Assembly (NCBI RefSeq): GCF_030272615.1
Contig: NC_081412.1
Location: 478,675,657 to 478,739,656, forward strand
From: Cryptomeria japonica
Taxonomy: Eukaryota; Streptophyta; Pinopsida; Cupressales; Cupressaceae
Length of the DNA: 64,000 bases
Reading direction: 5' to 3'
The notes beneath the pieces are model-generated. The model did not search any database. It was not told the DNA's origin and was given only the letters and a program-made list of their open reading frames with translations. The translations under genes and the position numbers were made by a program. Below, one piece after another: positions 24,386 to 36,044 of the stretch. Numbering within the stretch: the first letter of the stretch is position 1; each line of letters begins with the position of its first letter.

Positions 24386-24664
24386 ATATCAAATCAAGTT
24401 CATATCAAACATCCATATCAAAATCCACATCATATGATATCAATATATCAACATCAACTTGAAACATTGCAAATCAAATCAAGTTATCTCCAAAATCTAT
24501 ATCAACCAAACCATATTGGAACTTGTATTGGACAAAATATCAAAACAAACGACATCGGACACACAGACTGACATTCACACCCATCCCGAAAAAACTAGCA
24601 AACACCTACATATCTTTCTTCATCTCATAATCCTCACCAAAATCCTACTTTATCCAAAATTTTC

Positions 24665-25130
24665 TGCCCACGCGCTAAACAATTTTATCTACGCACTATC
24701 CTGCTAGCTATGCGCTATCTAATCTTAGGCATGCGCTACACCATTGACCCTAGGCACTAAAATGCGCCTACGTGCTACCCTGTCCTATCGATGCGCCACC
24801 TAAACTACCCTAAGTGCTAAAACCCCCTATGCGCTATCCTACTTTGGCCCCGCACTGCGAACCTAACCCTACGTGCTAGGTCATTCCTATGCGCTATCCT
24901 ACACTACCCATGCGAGCCGTTGCTAACCCTATGTGCTAGGTCATTCCTACGCGCTACATTTTTCCCCTTTGCACTACCCTATGCCCCCGATGCGCTAACC
25001 TATGTCAATGCGCTACCCTAACCCACCCCTGCGCTATCCTAACCTACCCGGATGCTACCCTAGTTTATCACATTACACGCGCTAAACTACTTATCATATG
25101 TGCTATGGTTTTTACCCGACGTGCTAAACC
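24665..25130 (-). repeat. TAGCGCAT word array C, antisense orientation
   Basis: Plus-strand ATGCGCTA (minus-strand TAGCGCAT) occurs exactly at 24710, 24731, 24829, 24889, 24990 and 25008. More than ten variants (ACGCGCTA, ATGCGCCA, ACGTGCTA, ATGTGCTA) are interspersed. No plus-oriented TAGCGCAT is seen here, the reverse of arrays A and B. Confidence 0.8.
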
Positions 25131-25703
25131 GTTAAATCTGCATGGAAAAATTCAAAAACATGCCTAAAAACCTCAAAATAAAAAAAAAGGGGTAAAAGAT
25201 GATGACTTACCGGTGGTCCATACGTGGCGGGCCTCCAATACCTCCAGACGTGCTCGAATCGATGAGAAGAAAAGGGAATTGGCATTTTGACTTTTTCTCC
25301 AAGGTCACTTTCTCCAAAGTCAACAAGCATAGATGAGACAAAATAAATCACTTTTTACCTTTTAATAGGGTAAATGAAAATTAGGGTTGCATGGACGAGC
25401 ATGTAAATTTCTCGTGGTCTCATTTCTAACCCTCACAAACATTATTATCGGGAGATGAATCAACTTATCGCATTCAACATAGACAAAAATTTAAAATGCA
25501 ATCAAATTTATCAAAACAAATCAAATTTTCAAATTTTTGATTCATCTCCCGAGGGGGCATTATCAACATCATTTATTAAATCCGGGACATATTTATCAAA
25601 TCTAGGGCATGACATGAGCATCTTGACACGACATCACACTAATCACAACCAAATCATGACGACACATCATTTTCTTTGAATCAACATATGCACACATGTC
25701 ACT

Positions 25704-25719
25704 TCAAAGAGGGGCAAAA
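25704..25719 (+). other. E1 polypurine tract
   Basis: TTCAAAGAGGGGCAAAA ends directly at the TG of the 3' LTR (25720). Confidence 0.7.
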
Positions 25720-27186
25720 TGTAGACGTATAAAAATGACCATATTCTTAAATGAATATTTAATGTTCATTTTATTCTCATTCCTCTATTTAGTTAAATCT
25801 AATTTAATTAAATCACCCACATTCTTCTATTTAATTAAATAAATTATTCAATTTATTTATTTAAATTCACTTAAGTCCTTTATGTCATTTAATTGAATAA
25901 ATCATTTTATTTAATTAAATCCCTTCTCTCTACTTTTTTATTAAATTTATATTTAAATAAATAGTTTACCCCAATTAAATAAATCTAATTTATTTAAATC
26001 CCCAATTTGCAACCAAATTGAAATAAAGCAATTTATTTCAATTAAATCCTATTATCTCTCACCCACTTGCATTTTCCTACATCTCCCACTTGCCTCTTAA
26101 CCCTCTTCCTAAATTCTTCTAGAACATATCTAATCCTAATCAATTAACCTATACCCTTCAATTATCCGCTTTCCCTAAATTTGAGGAGGTCACTTCTCAA
26201 ATTTGGAGTAAAGTCTTCAAAAGGCATTAAAGCCTTTATGCATTCAACAAGGAATACCCCCAAATTTGGAAGGACTCTTACAAATTTGTCCCCAAAGTCT
26301 TCAAACCATTAATGGTTAACTAACCCTTAGTGGCATGGTTAGAGAATTTTTGCCTAACTTAACCCTCTTCTAACCCAGGGGTCTCATCAAGCATTCATTG
26401 CTTTGACCATGGTTATCCCTTTAACTTTTGCACAAGAGTTTACCCCTTGGGTAAAAGATTTATCCATTGGATAACCCTAACCTAACCTTAACCCTTACCT
26501 TCTAAGGTAACCATGAGGTCTTCTCAAGCATTTAATGATTCTTACCTCTCTTGTCAAGCAGTCTTATGTTGACAATTGTCACCATTTCATTGGTGAGAAT
26601 TGTAAACAGGGATTGATAACTTTCAATCCTGACCCTTGATTAACTCCTCTAATCTTGACCATCCATTGTCTTATTTTCCCTATAAATAGAGCTCTCATTC
26701 CTCCATTTCAAGATGATCCAAGCTTTTAGTATCTCATTTATGCTCAATTTTATCAATACATCTAGCCTCTCTTTGTAATAGTATTTAATCTAATAAGCAT
26801 TTTAGAGAATTTCTATTATCATTAGCTTAAATCATATAACTAGTATATCATGTTAGGATAGTATTTCTACTAACCTTGTCATCTTTTAATCTAGTTTAGC
26901 TCATTTGTAGAATCATGCATAAATAGGATGCATTCATGTTAAAATCAATCTAAAGCATCCCTCATTCTTGTATTTGTCATGCCTAAGTCACTTTGCTCAG
27001 TGATCTGAGAGAAAAGGCATTGGCTTGAGGGACCTTGTAAGATAGAGAACCATGGAACCCACCTTGGGAAGTTGAGCTATCCTTCATAGCTCCATAACTT
27101 GCACCAAGAAGTCCCATGGGTGTGTGGACAAGCCCTTTGAACATTTTCACATTTTGAGTTTCATCGACCCGCTTTTCCCGCATACA
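25720..27186 (+). repeat. E1 3' LTR
   Basis: 1467 bp, TGTAGACGTA .. GCATACA. It is homologous to 1-1324 from its base 153 onward and has a TATA box at 26681-26689. Downstream sequence starts TGAAC. Confidence 0.95.
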
Positions 27187-27830
27187 TGAACCGTGCATTT
27201 TTTCTCCACAATGGTTGAATGAAGAATATGCAGCCTTGAAGATCTCTAAAAATGCTTGGTAATGAATGCTTCACAAATGCAAGGATTGATTACTTGAGGA
27301 TCGTGAGTTAGGATGGATAGATGAAATTATGTTGATCAAATGTCTTTATATAGGGATATCTAGGTCATTTACCAATTAGTCCGACCTCCAATGGTCATGT
27401 GAAGCCACAAAGTTGAATTCCCGCCAGAGAGATAGGACCTCAACCACATTTCAAAATTAGGCCCAACTTGTTGGGTGAATATTTTGTCACCAGCATACCA
27501 ATGACAAAATATGTATTTCACACACAGCTATGTTGAGACAAAGTCTCTCCTCTCATCAAGGGGAGGATCCTTGATAGAATTTGGGTATTTCAACAACTTT
27601 GAAATTAAATTCGGGGGTAAGCTTAGGGCGTACAATTCTCTTTTTTCAGAATTTACGTATATCCCCTTACTCGATGAAAATTCTTACAAAATGACCAACT
27701 AAAGAAACTTGCATACAATGACTAAATTATATCTCTCAAACTGCATAAGCACAAAGTCTTATATGGTTACCATCTAACTTTCAAATCAATTACAATTATA
27801 ACTAATATAGCTTGTAGCCCAAAATCTTCA

Positions 27831-27926
<96 letters not shown>

Positions 27927-28450
27927 CTTTCAATAATCTAAAGCAACTAGCAATAGTACAAAGCCTATTATCTAATCACTGTATCACAATACTAATTCTT
28001 AAATATGAAAATATCTCAAAGACTATTTGTCACAATTAGATGCTCCTTTAATCACATGAACAAAAACGTCACCAATATCAAGGAATTAAAGAACATATAT
28101 AAGCAATGAACATAGGAACATCCACTCATATAAACAATCTTCGACCCAACACAAAGTTTGGAATCAAAAGGAATTGCTTTCTTTATTTTCTTGATTGAAT
28201 CTTCACAACAAAAAGCTCAAAGTCTTAGTTGAGGCAACAATTCGACAAAGTTTTACTTAGTATATAAAATATAAATATTTAAAAATGAGGTCTCCCCTTT
28301 TATATGAAAGGAGTCGAGAAAAACATGGGTACAGTTGACTAATTCAACTGCAGAGTCCCATTTGACTACAATACTGCATAAAATAAAAATGCAACTGCAA
28401 GAAAATTTGCAGTAAAAAAAGATGCAACTACATGAAAACTACACAGTGTC
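27187..28450. other. Flank with mid-repetitive segment and AT microsatellite; no gene
   Basis: 27347-27470 matches 61617-61722 (shared CCTCCAATG and AGCCACAAAGTTGAATTCCC). An (AT)n tract of about 90 bp is at 27833-27922. No coding sequence is supported. Confidence 0.6.
27833..27922. repeat. (AT)45 microsatellite
   Basis: An uninterrupted alternating A/T run of 90 bp. It is probably highly variable between individuals and could form a cruciform. Confidence 0.99.
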
Positions 28451-28479
28451 AATGACACTTTATTCTTTATTTCCCCCCC

Positions 28480-31400
28480 TCATTGATTTTCTACAATTCC
28501 TCGAACCTTTCCAGCATATCTTGCATCTTAGATTTGTCTAGCCTCAAAAGTTGCATTTGAAATGGCATGAACACGAGAGATGGAATCTCCGACTTCTACA
28601 TAAGACCTTTTAGCTTTCTTCAAAACTGATGCAAGATCATCTAAGTTGACTTGAATTTAAATTAACTTATCAAATGATGCCAGAGAAAATTGATCATCTA
28701 CCAATTGGTCGATCATGGTGAGGAATTCCTATTTGACGGTCTCATTAGGTAAAACCTTTTGTTCTATATCAAATAACTAGCAAGATAATTTTGATATCCT
28801 TGATGAAATATTTGTGATTGCATCAGCACATGCTTTCTTATCTTGATTCATGTCCTTTACCTATATTTTCATTAGCTCATCCTTGTGTGCCAATATTGAT
28901 CGAGTTTGGATGTACTTTCCCCGAGTCAATACCATGTTGTTATCAACAAGGATGTCTACTCTATACTCTCTCATTTTACCTCAAAGCCCTACATCTTTCT
29001 CAAGTTCTGTCATTTCTTGAGATAATAAAGATTGTACATCTTGAACCTGTACTTGAGCATTTTCAAAATCTGCCAAAAGCTTGACTGCATAATCAATGAG
29101 ATATGTTCCTTCTGACTTCAAGTGATCAATCCATTCTTCCATTATATTGCCTCTTGTACCCAGTCACTCTACTTTTTTGAGTGCTTCTATGTCGACTGAA
29201 GAAACTATTGGTTGAATCTCTTGCAATGACTGTGTTATTTTAAAAAGAACACTATTCAGTTGTTCACATTTATTCTTCCATTCATTTTTCTCATCCCTTT
29301 CCTGATCAAATCTATGCATGAGAGAATTGAAAGTAGTTTGAGAGTCTTTCTTGACACTCTCATGTGTTTCTACGCCAAGTTATATAGTCTACATAGTATA
29401 ATCCACAGGTTGGGTGTTGTCCTTGTCCTTATCTGAAGATGGCACCAAGACCTCAACGTATTTCCTTTTTCTTACTGGATCAACCAAGATTATAGACATA
29501 GTCTTGGGCTTCTTAGTTACTTTTTGCTTGGAAAGACCTAATTGATCAAAATCAAAATCATTTGGTGAGATTACCTGCTTCTTTCTTTTAGGTGCCACAA
29601 TATCCAACCATAGAGGAAGATCTGATTTTGCTATTGGAGTTGTGGTATTTGTTTGCACAGTCACAAATACTTGTATGGCAACCTGGCTTGTAGTTGCAGT
29701 GGCTTGGGATACTGGTACAAGGAATGTTGATTCAACAAAGTTAGGATCTTTAGAAGAAGACGTTGTTGCTACAATGGTAGAAACCAATGGTGGAGCTATT
29801 GTAGTGATAACAGTCAAAACAAGTGGTGGGGCCTCTGCAGTAACAACACCTAAAGAAAGCGTCACTATCTGTTTCTCTTGAGAAATTTGTGTCATTGCTT
29901 CTGTAAATTCTAAGATGGAAGATTCAATCATGGACACAGGTAGATAATTGAGACTTGGAAGGCTTGACAAAGTCACAAATTATTCAGCATCTTCTTCAAT
30001 GTCTAAACCTTCATCATCCTATTCTTCATCTTCTTCATCTGAATCAAATTCAATAGAATGAATGGTTACCTGAGTTGAAGCATGAGTCTGTGTTGTTGTA
30101 GAAATGGTAGTAACTAGCGGTGGAAGTGATTCCCTCACATCTTGCATTTCTTCTTCCTATGGTATCTCCCCCTCTTCTTGTCCTTTTTATGATTCTTGTA
30201 ATACCAATTCCTCAGAAACATCCTTTTGTGCAACTTGAGATGAGGATTATCCTTTCTTTGGCCCTTTGATAGTGACCTTGTATGTAGGTTTCCTTGCCTT
30301 GACCTAGGAGATGAAATTGGTGGTAGCTCCTGTGGGTCTTGTCTAATCTTGATTTTCATTTATGATGTCTTCCCCATGGGACCTTCATCATCCTGCTCCT
30401 CACCTAAACTTGTAGGAAGTTGTTTCATCCTTACGCCCTTTTTTAGCAGCCATGCATTAGTGTTTGCCATGATTGGGGAAAATCTTGTAGAAATTGATTT
30501 ATTTTCCTTCTGTGACCACTGAATAGGTGGAAGAGGAGTATTAGCAATGCTATTCTTGAAATAAATAGGATCCACAACATTAAAAATACCATCCTCCCAT
30601 GTATCTAGGATTTTGGCCAAATTCAAGTTTTCAATTCGCTCAAGTGTGAGACGATTGAAATCAAGTTTCCCCACATCTTCATCATCTTTGCAATCTACCC
30701 AAACACCCTCTAGCCGATGTACATGTACATAATTCCTCTAGATCTTATTCTTCATTCCACATAAATCAAATTTATTACGGGATTTTAATCCTCTCATTGT
30801 CACCCACTGCATTTCCTCCTCCATGTTCTTGGCTTTAGAAGTGGTCAGTACTGAGTACCTGCCAATAGACTGAGCAGACTTGAGACCAATCTTGTGTGAA
30901 GAAGACTATCTCTTATGTACATACACTAACTGATGACATAGTTCCATCATAATAATCTTATTAGATGGATATCTTGGTAGCATAAAAGGTTTGCCAATGA
31001 AGCAACCTATATAGATGTATGTGAATGTTGGAAACTACAAAAAGACACACTCATACTCTCAAAATTTATTATATGTTGCATCAAAAACCCTCTTTTTTTG
31101 TGACTCTTTGTCAAATAGGCAATTCCATACAACAAAGAAGACATCATTGGCCCTTCGGAAGTGACTTCTCCAATTAGCAATGGTCAACTGAGAATAATAA
31201 TCCCAAATTAGAGTTTGCCTTCTATCAACTTTAATAGACAATCCTAGAAATTGCCTCATGGAGGTGGTTGCATACACAAGGTAGGAAGTCATAAAATTTC
31301 AGGGTGGTTCTAACTTCCTTCAATTGTTCTCAAATCACATCACTGATTTTCTCTCCCCAGTCTATTTTGTCATTTCCTTTCTCGATGACATTCATATACC

Positions 31401-32009
31401 AGCACATCTATGTTTGAAAAAGGTGAGAATATGAAAGCCCACTTACCCATGACAACAAGGTGATAATATCATTATACTCCTCAGTGAAATCACTCTTGTG
31501 AAAGAATTTTGGCCAACGGGATGTTTTTGAATTTCTAGCAGTTTGCAAGAAAACATTATTGATCATTTTCTTACACTTATCTTCATTTTCCTTGTACCAT
31601 TTATGTGCACTTGCCAGAGTAATATCTACAACTTCCTCTATATAAGAACCTTTGATATACTATTAAATTATTCACTATCCAGATGGATGACTACATTCCC
31701 ATCTGCATCTTTGATCTATCTGGTAGTGGGATCAAAGCGCTCCACTGCTGCTAGTACAAAGTCAGGATCATGAGCTGCCATTGGAAAAGATGCATATTTA
31801 TGGATCTCACTAGCTATAAGTTGAGTCATCCTTGAGGGGGCTTCCTGAACTCTTTTCAGAAACTCTTCCATGTCCACATTCCCTATTTCAGTATACCGGA
31901 TTTGGTCCACATTTGAGTTGATAGAGATTTCTGGGAACATGTTCAAGAACTTGTCGTACTTGTACTTCATTTTCTTTCCCATTGACTTGCTAGGAGAGGG
32001 CTCAGACAT
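28480..32009 (-). pseudogene. Decayed ORF of unrecognised family, homologous to the E3 U3 ORF
   Basis: The likely ATG is at 32009 (MSEPSPSKSMGKKMKYKYDK). Blocks 32036-31716, 31292-31059, 30674-30360 and 30359-30135 are in one frame, 29976-29389 in another, and readable fragments continue to about 28480 (DLASVLKKAKRSYVEVGDSI). The N-terminal part has DMEEFLKRVQEAP and then ASFPMAAHDPDFVLAAVERF followed by a DGNVVIHLDSE motif, which lines up with the 34240-34983 ORF. A Thr/Pro/Val-rich stretch at 29880-29620 and Lys-rich segments follow, and the C-terminal part looks coiled-coil forming. I do not recognise a domain with a known function. Placement just after the E1 3' LTR and before a palindrome array resembles the antisense ORF layout of E1, so it may be the antisense ORF of another, now broken, retroelement. 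Confidence 0.6.
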
Positions 32010-32139
32010 TTGAAAAAGACTGCATTTCAACACCAAAGATCATTGTTTAGAGAGTCAACATCATTAGAATTGCATCTTCATTGATTAGAATCAGAATTGA
32101 AAGACAAAAATGCCTTAGGAAGAAAAAACAACAAAAACT

Positions 32140-33312
32140 GTAGGTCGGGTTTTATAACTCGACCTGCACTAAAGAAGGTCATTCCTACATATCGAGTTTT
32201 AAAATCTGACCTGTAGGATAAAATAAATGAATCAACATGTCAAGTTTTAAAACCCGACATGTCAAGGTTACGACATAATTAGTAGGTTGGGTTTTAAAAC
32301 CCATCCTACCTAAGAGTAGATCAAATGCTACAGGTTGGGAAATAAATCCCGACCTACACACGGGGTAAATCAACTTGTAGGTTAGGATTTATTTCTCGAC
32401 CTGCAACCTCATGCAAACAAAAAGGCATGTTGGGTTTTAAAACCCAACATGCCTCTTGGTAAAACAAACTAGCAGGGCAAAAAATAAATCTCGACTTGCC
32501 CTAGCAAAAGGATCAAACGATAGGTCAGGATTTATTTTCTAGCCTGCCAATAGGGGAAGGAACACTTCACATCCCGACATGCCCAAGGGGAAGATCAAAG
32601 AACAGGTCAGATTTTGAAGTCCGACCTATTCCTTAGGTAAGATTCGTGCAGGTCAAACTTCAAATTGCAACCTATCTACAGGGGCACGACTGAGTGTCGG
32701 GTTTTAAGAACTCGACCTGAGAATTTGAAAACAAACAAAAAAAATGTCGAGAAAATAAATACCAACACTCAAAACCCAGTATAAAAGAAAGACAAAGAAA
32801 ATAAAAATGAAAACTAGATGAAAAAAAAAACTCTAACTTGCACAAAAGGGAATGAAGAGTAAGGAATGAAACTTACCTCAAATTTGTCAGAAATCAAAAG
32901 AAATCAACCTCCAAAAATGCCTAAACTCTAGATGTAGTCGCCCAAGAAAAATCCACAATTGCAGAGCACAAGAATGCCAAAAACACAATAGCAAATGAGA
33001 AATGAAAACCTAAAAACATATTTAAAAAGGTTAATTAAGTGTATTTAATGCACTTAGTGCACCGAGTAGGTCGGGTTTTAAAACCCAACCTGTACTCAAG
33101 ATCACCAGTAGGTCAGGTTTTAAAACCCAAGTTACCATATGAAAAGGAGGGTCCTGTAGGCTGGGTTTTAAAACCTGACCTGTAGGAAAGGCAGACCCAC
33201 AGGTCGGGTTTTAAAACTCGACCTGCCACTAAAGGTAGCAAACTTGCACATCGGGTTTTAAAACTTGATGTGCAACTCAATAGTTAAAACATGCAAGTCA
33301 GGTTTTAAACCT
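32140..33312. repeat. Array of about 19 short palindromes with TTTTAAAA or AAATAAAT core
   Basis: Units of 26-36 bp are spaced about 45 bp apart, for example at 32141, 32184, 32235, 32282, 32331, 32377, 32423, 32470, 32521, 32602, 32648, 32690, 33066, 33108, 33154, 33199, 33244 and 33290. The typical half is CAGGTCGGGTTTT. 32423-32454 is a perfect 32-bp palindrome with half AGGCATGTTGGGTTTT. Arm sequences differ between units but stay complementary. A gap without units spans 32760-33060. The E3 LTR starts in the last unit. Confidence 0.9.
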
Positions 33313-34239
33313 TGTTACCCTCCTCATTTTCCTAAGGAATTTTGTTCTCACATCATCAAAATAAGGAGTGTTTTATTTAGTCTAGGCTTGTGTAAGTCTC
33401 GGTTTTTGTCTTGTTGAAGTTTTTCTTGAACTCGAACCTGTCGGTTGAACCTCTTCAAAGTTAAAGGTTGAAGTTCAAGTAGAGTATGTAGTATTGCGGC
33501 TTAGCTTTCAAAGAGTCAAGGTCTCTATAATAACTATCATTGAACTTGAACTATTAACCCTTTTCAAAGTTCAAAGTTCAAGGTTCAAAGTTTCGAAAGT
33601 CAAGTCATGTTTGTGTCTTTTTAATATGTGAGTCGTGGCATTTTGGTGTCTTTCTTTTGGTTTGTCCTTTTCTGTTCTTTTAAACTTGAACTCTTGAACC
33701 ACTTCTTGGGGAGCTCAAAGTTAAAGGTTCAAGGTTTGATGAATCAATGGTTTTGGAGATGAAGAAGTATTGTGTCAACAACAGTCATATAAAGAATATT
33801 CCAGATTTAAAAGGTGAACCTCGAGGGAATGAGTCACGATGAGGAGCCATACTTGAGAATAATCATTTAAAAGAAAGGCATGGAGGGAAAAGACTTGTAA
33901 TTAATGAATTGTTGGAATTCTTTTTAGAGTAATTTGGCATAGCTAAGTATGAAGTTACAAATCATAGCAAATCGTGTGACTAATTTTTAAGCCTGTCCTC
34001 AAGATTTGTTTTGTTTTTAAAATAATTACTTGCCTTCTTCATTTGCCCAATTTGGTAAGTAAAGGATTTGTGCAGGCGATATTTTTTATTCATGACCCTT
34101 TGAATTCAGAGCTCTGCATGAAAGGTGAGTTAAAAATATTCCTTCCATTCCTGTGATTTCATATTTGAAATCTTTATTTGGTAGTTCTACTGGTTCAGTT
34201 CATCTCCCCTATTGTGTTTTTCCTGTTTGTAAATCCAAA

Positions 34240-34983
34240 ATGATACCGAAATTGTCTAAGAAAGACCAAAAGTAATGGTTAGTTTGTTCCTTGCCTGAGT
34301 TAGGGGATAATTTCCCGCCGTCAGTAGATTTAGATGAATTTCATGAAAGGGCACAAAATTCTTCTAGTTCTCCCTTAATACAGAAGATTATAGATAGTGG
34401 GTAAGTAGAAGGGGCGACTTTCCCTCTAGCAGTGTCATGTCCTGAGCTGGTTTTGGAGTGCATGAATAGATGTGACCCTATTAAGAGATGTATAAAAGGT
34501 ACAGATGGTGAGGTTCTACTAAATATTAGTCAGGAGGTCATTGCTACTGTGATGAGAATTTTTGAGAAAGAGCAGTATGAGGATTGGACAATTTGTAAGT
34601 CTCAAGGGCTCTTCTTTGAGAAGAAATCATTCTATAGAAGTGTCAATGCAAGGAACTAGCTATTAAAATTTCAAAGGGGAGGTTCTTGCTTGTCGAGTCC
34701 ATTAACCTGGGAACACTTAATCAAAGAGGCAAAGGACTTAGTTCTAGACGATTTGTCCACCATCACAAAGATTGAAGCTCTTCTGGTTTTATGCATCAGA
34801 CACCTGGACAATCATTCCAACAAAGTCGCACAAGTTTGTAGGGAAAAAGAGGTCTGGAAGCAGAGGATGATACACGTGGGACTCCCTCATGGTGCCTCAA
34901 TTCAGAATTTCTTTGTTGCTTACGCTGGATGGAAGAGTGCAACAACTATCACAACTGCTGAGCCCAATCAAAATGATTCATAA
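34240..34983 (+). pseudogene. ORF in U3 of E3 5' LTR, unrecognised protein family
   Basis: A single 248-codon frame runs from ATG 34240 to TAA 34983 with three in-frame stops (near 34273, 34402 and 34657). Blocks include PELVLECMNRCDPIKRCIKG, EQYEDWTICKSQG with FYRSVNARN, and LTWEHLIKEAKDLVLDD then HVGLPHGASIQNFFVAYAGW. It resembles the N-terminal part of the minus-strand ORF at 32009 in order and spacing of motifs. It ends 125 bp before the TATA box, so in the element RNA it would lie in the 3' U3, beyond integrase. The stop at 34657-34659 (an expected Trp) is also in the 3' LTR copy. No function can be assigned. Confidence 0.65.
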
Positions 34984-35107
34984 CTTTTTTCTTATCATTA
35001 GTTTTGGCAGATTCGGTTTTTAATTTTAAGTAAACTTCTCAAAAACTTCGGGGCATAAATCTTGAGTTTCTGCCTTTCCCTCTTTAAACCATTAGCCAGG
35101 TTGTGGC

Positions 35108-35115
35108 TATAAAAA
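35108..35115 (+). promoter_or_regulatory. TATA box of E3 5' LTR
   Basis: TATAAAAA is conserved at 43518-43525 in the 3' LTR. Confidence 0.55.
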
Positions 35116-35697
35116 CTATTTTCTAATACTCTAAAAAGGTTGGATAATTTTTGTTAGTGGGTAGAAATAAACTCTTGATACTTTATCTATTTTTGAAGAT
35201 ATGAGGAAAGATATTCATCTGTGAATGAAATATATGAAATCGATTTTGACAGTTTGAATCTTTTTGTTAGAATTTGAGGATTTTATTTCTGTGTGAATGA
35301 ATTCTTGTTCAAATTGATCTCATTCCTCATATTGAAAATAGTTACAAAGTTAGGGGTTAGAAATTCTTCTTTCTTTTCTGTGCATTGAGTTGGATCAGTT
35401 AAGATAGTCAGTGAGCTACTTTCTTAAATTGATATATGAGTATTCCGCATCTTCATAATATGTTGATGTATGGAGATGAATGCCTTTAATGATTTTGGGT
35501 TAAAAGTGTAAATGAACTCATAGATTTAATTAATTCATTGAAGATATTTGAAGGGAGTTGTACCTTAATTCAGAGGAGAACAAATTATTTTTCATTTGTC
35601 CAACTATGTGGTTGCAAATTTGTCTTTTAAGGGTAATAGAGGTTAAGTGAAGAATTGAGATCTTGACGAAGGACAAATCTATTAACCAATAGATTTT

Positions 35698-35715
35698 TGA
35701 TGACTCTGCTGTGGA
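35698..35715 (+). other. E3 primer-binding site, degraded
   Basis: TGATGACTCTGCTGTGGA matches the TGGCGACTCTGCTGGGGA form common in Ogre/Tat elements with three substitutions, two of them transitions near the start. Confidence 0.65.
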
Positions 35716-36044
35716 GTCGGATAATAATACTGTATATGTAATTATAAGATAAATAGGGTTGTCTTAGTATCCTTCTTGTTTTAAGTGTCTAGTGTATTAT
35801 AAACAAGCTGGAGTCAAAAAGATATACTAGGTCCTAGAGGCGTGAAGGGGTGGTCGATTATGTTTTTCAGGAACTCTAAGGCTTAAACTTTTCTACTTCC
35901 TTTACACATCAAAGAAGAGCCAAGAGTAGACCTCCTATCGTTTCTTCTATATCTCCTGTATCGCCTATCTGTCAAGCCCTAACATTACATAGTGTCGCTT
36001 TCCCTAGTGTAATCAACCCTACACCTTTAAATATCATTCTGCCC
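35716..36044 (+). other. E3 leader
   Basis: 330 bp between the primer site and gag with no feature seen. Confidence 0.5.

Larger units (their letters stand above)
24119..25703 (-). other. Region between the antisense ORF and 3' LTR: short repeats and word array
   Basis: It contains five 35-bp repeats (24211-24385) and the ATGCGCTA array (24665-25130). The stretches 24386-24660 and 25131-25703 are AT-rich with no gene seen. Relative to the antisense ORF this is the upstream side, so it could hold its promoter and leader. Confidence 0.6.
1..27186 (+). mobile_element. E1: giant Ty3/gypsy Tat-type LTR retrotransposon, 5' end outside window
   Basis: Direct repeats at 1-1324 and 25720-27186 bracket gag, protease, RT, RNase H, a second archaeal-type RNase H and integrase in that order on the plus strand. 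Base 1 matches base 25872, so about 152 bp of the 5' LTR lies outside the window. A dual RNase H, a CX2HX4HX4C gag knuckle and the large size are typical of the Tat clade, which includes Ogre-like giants. Without the nested chromovirus (5630-14289) the element would be about 18.7 kb. Many stops and at least two frameshifts make it non-functional. The right flank begins TGAAC; the matching target duplication would be outside the window. Confidence 0.93.
33313..35693 (+). repeat. E3 5' LTR (about 2.4 kb), contains an ORF
   Basis: It is colinear with 41712-43926. U3 carries three TTGAAC/GTTCAA inverted repeats (33420-33480, 33541-33594, 33684-33740) and a 744-bp reading frame (34240-34983). TATAAAAA is at 35108-35115. 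The exact 3' end is uncertain by a few bases (about 35685-35697). Confidence 0.87.

Noticed and set aside
32140-33312. CRISPR-like array
   Set aside because: Units are palindromes with varying arms and no constant repeat or unique spacer structure, in a eukaryotic retroelement setting.
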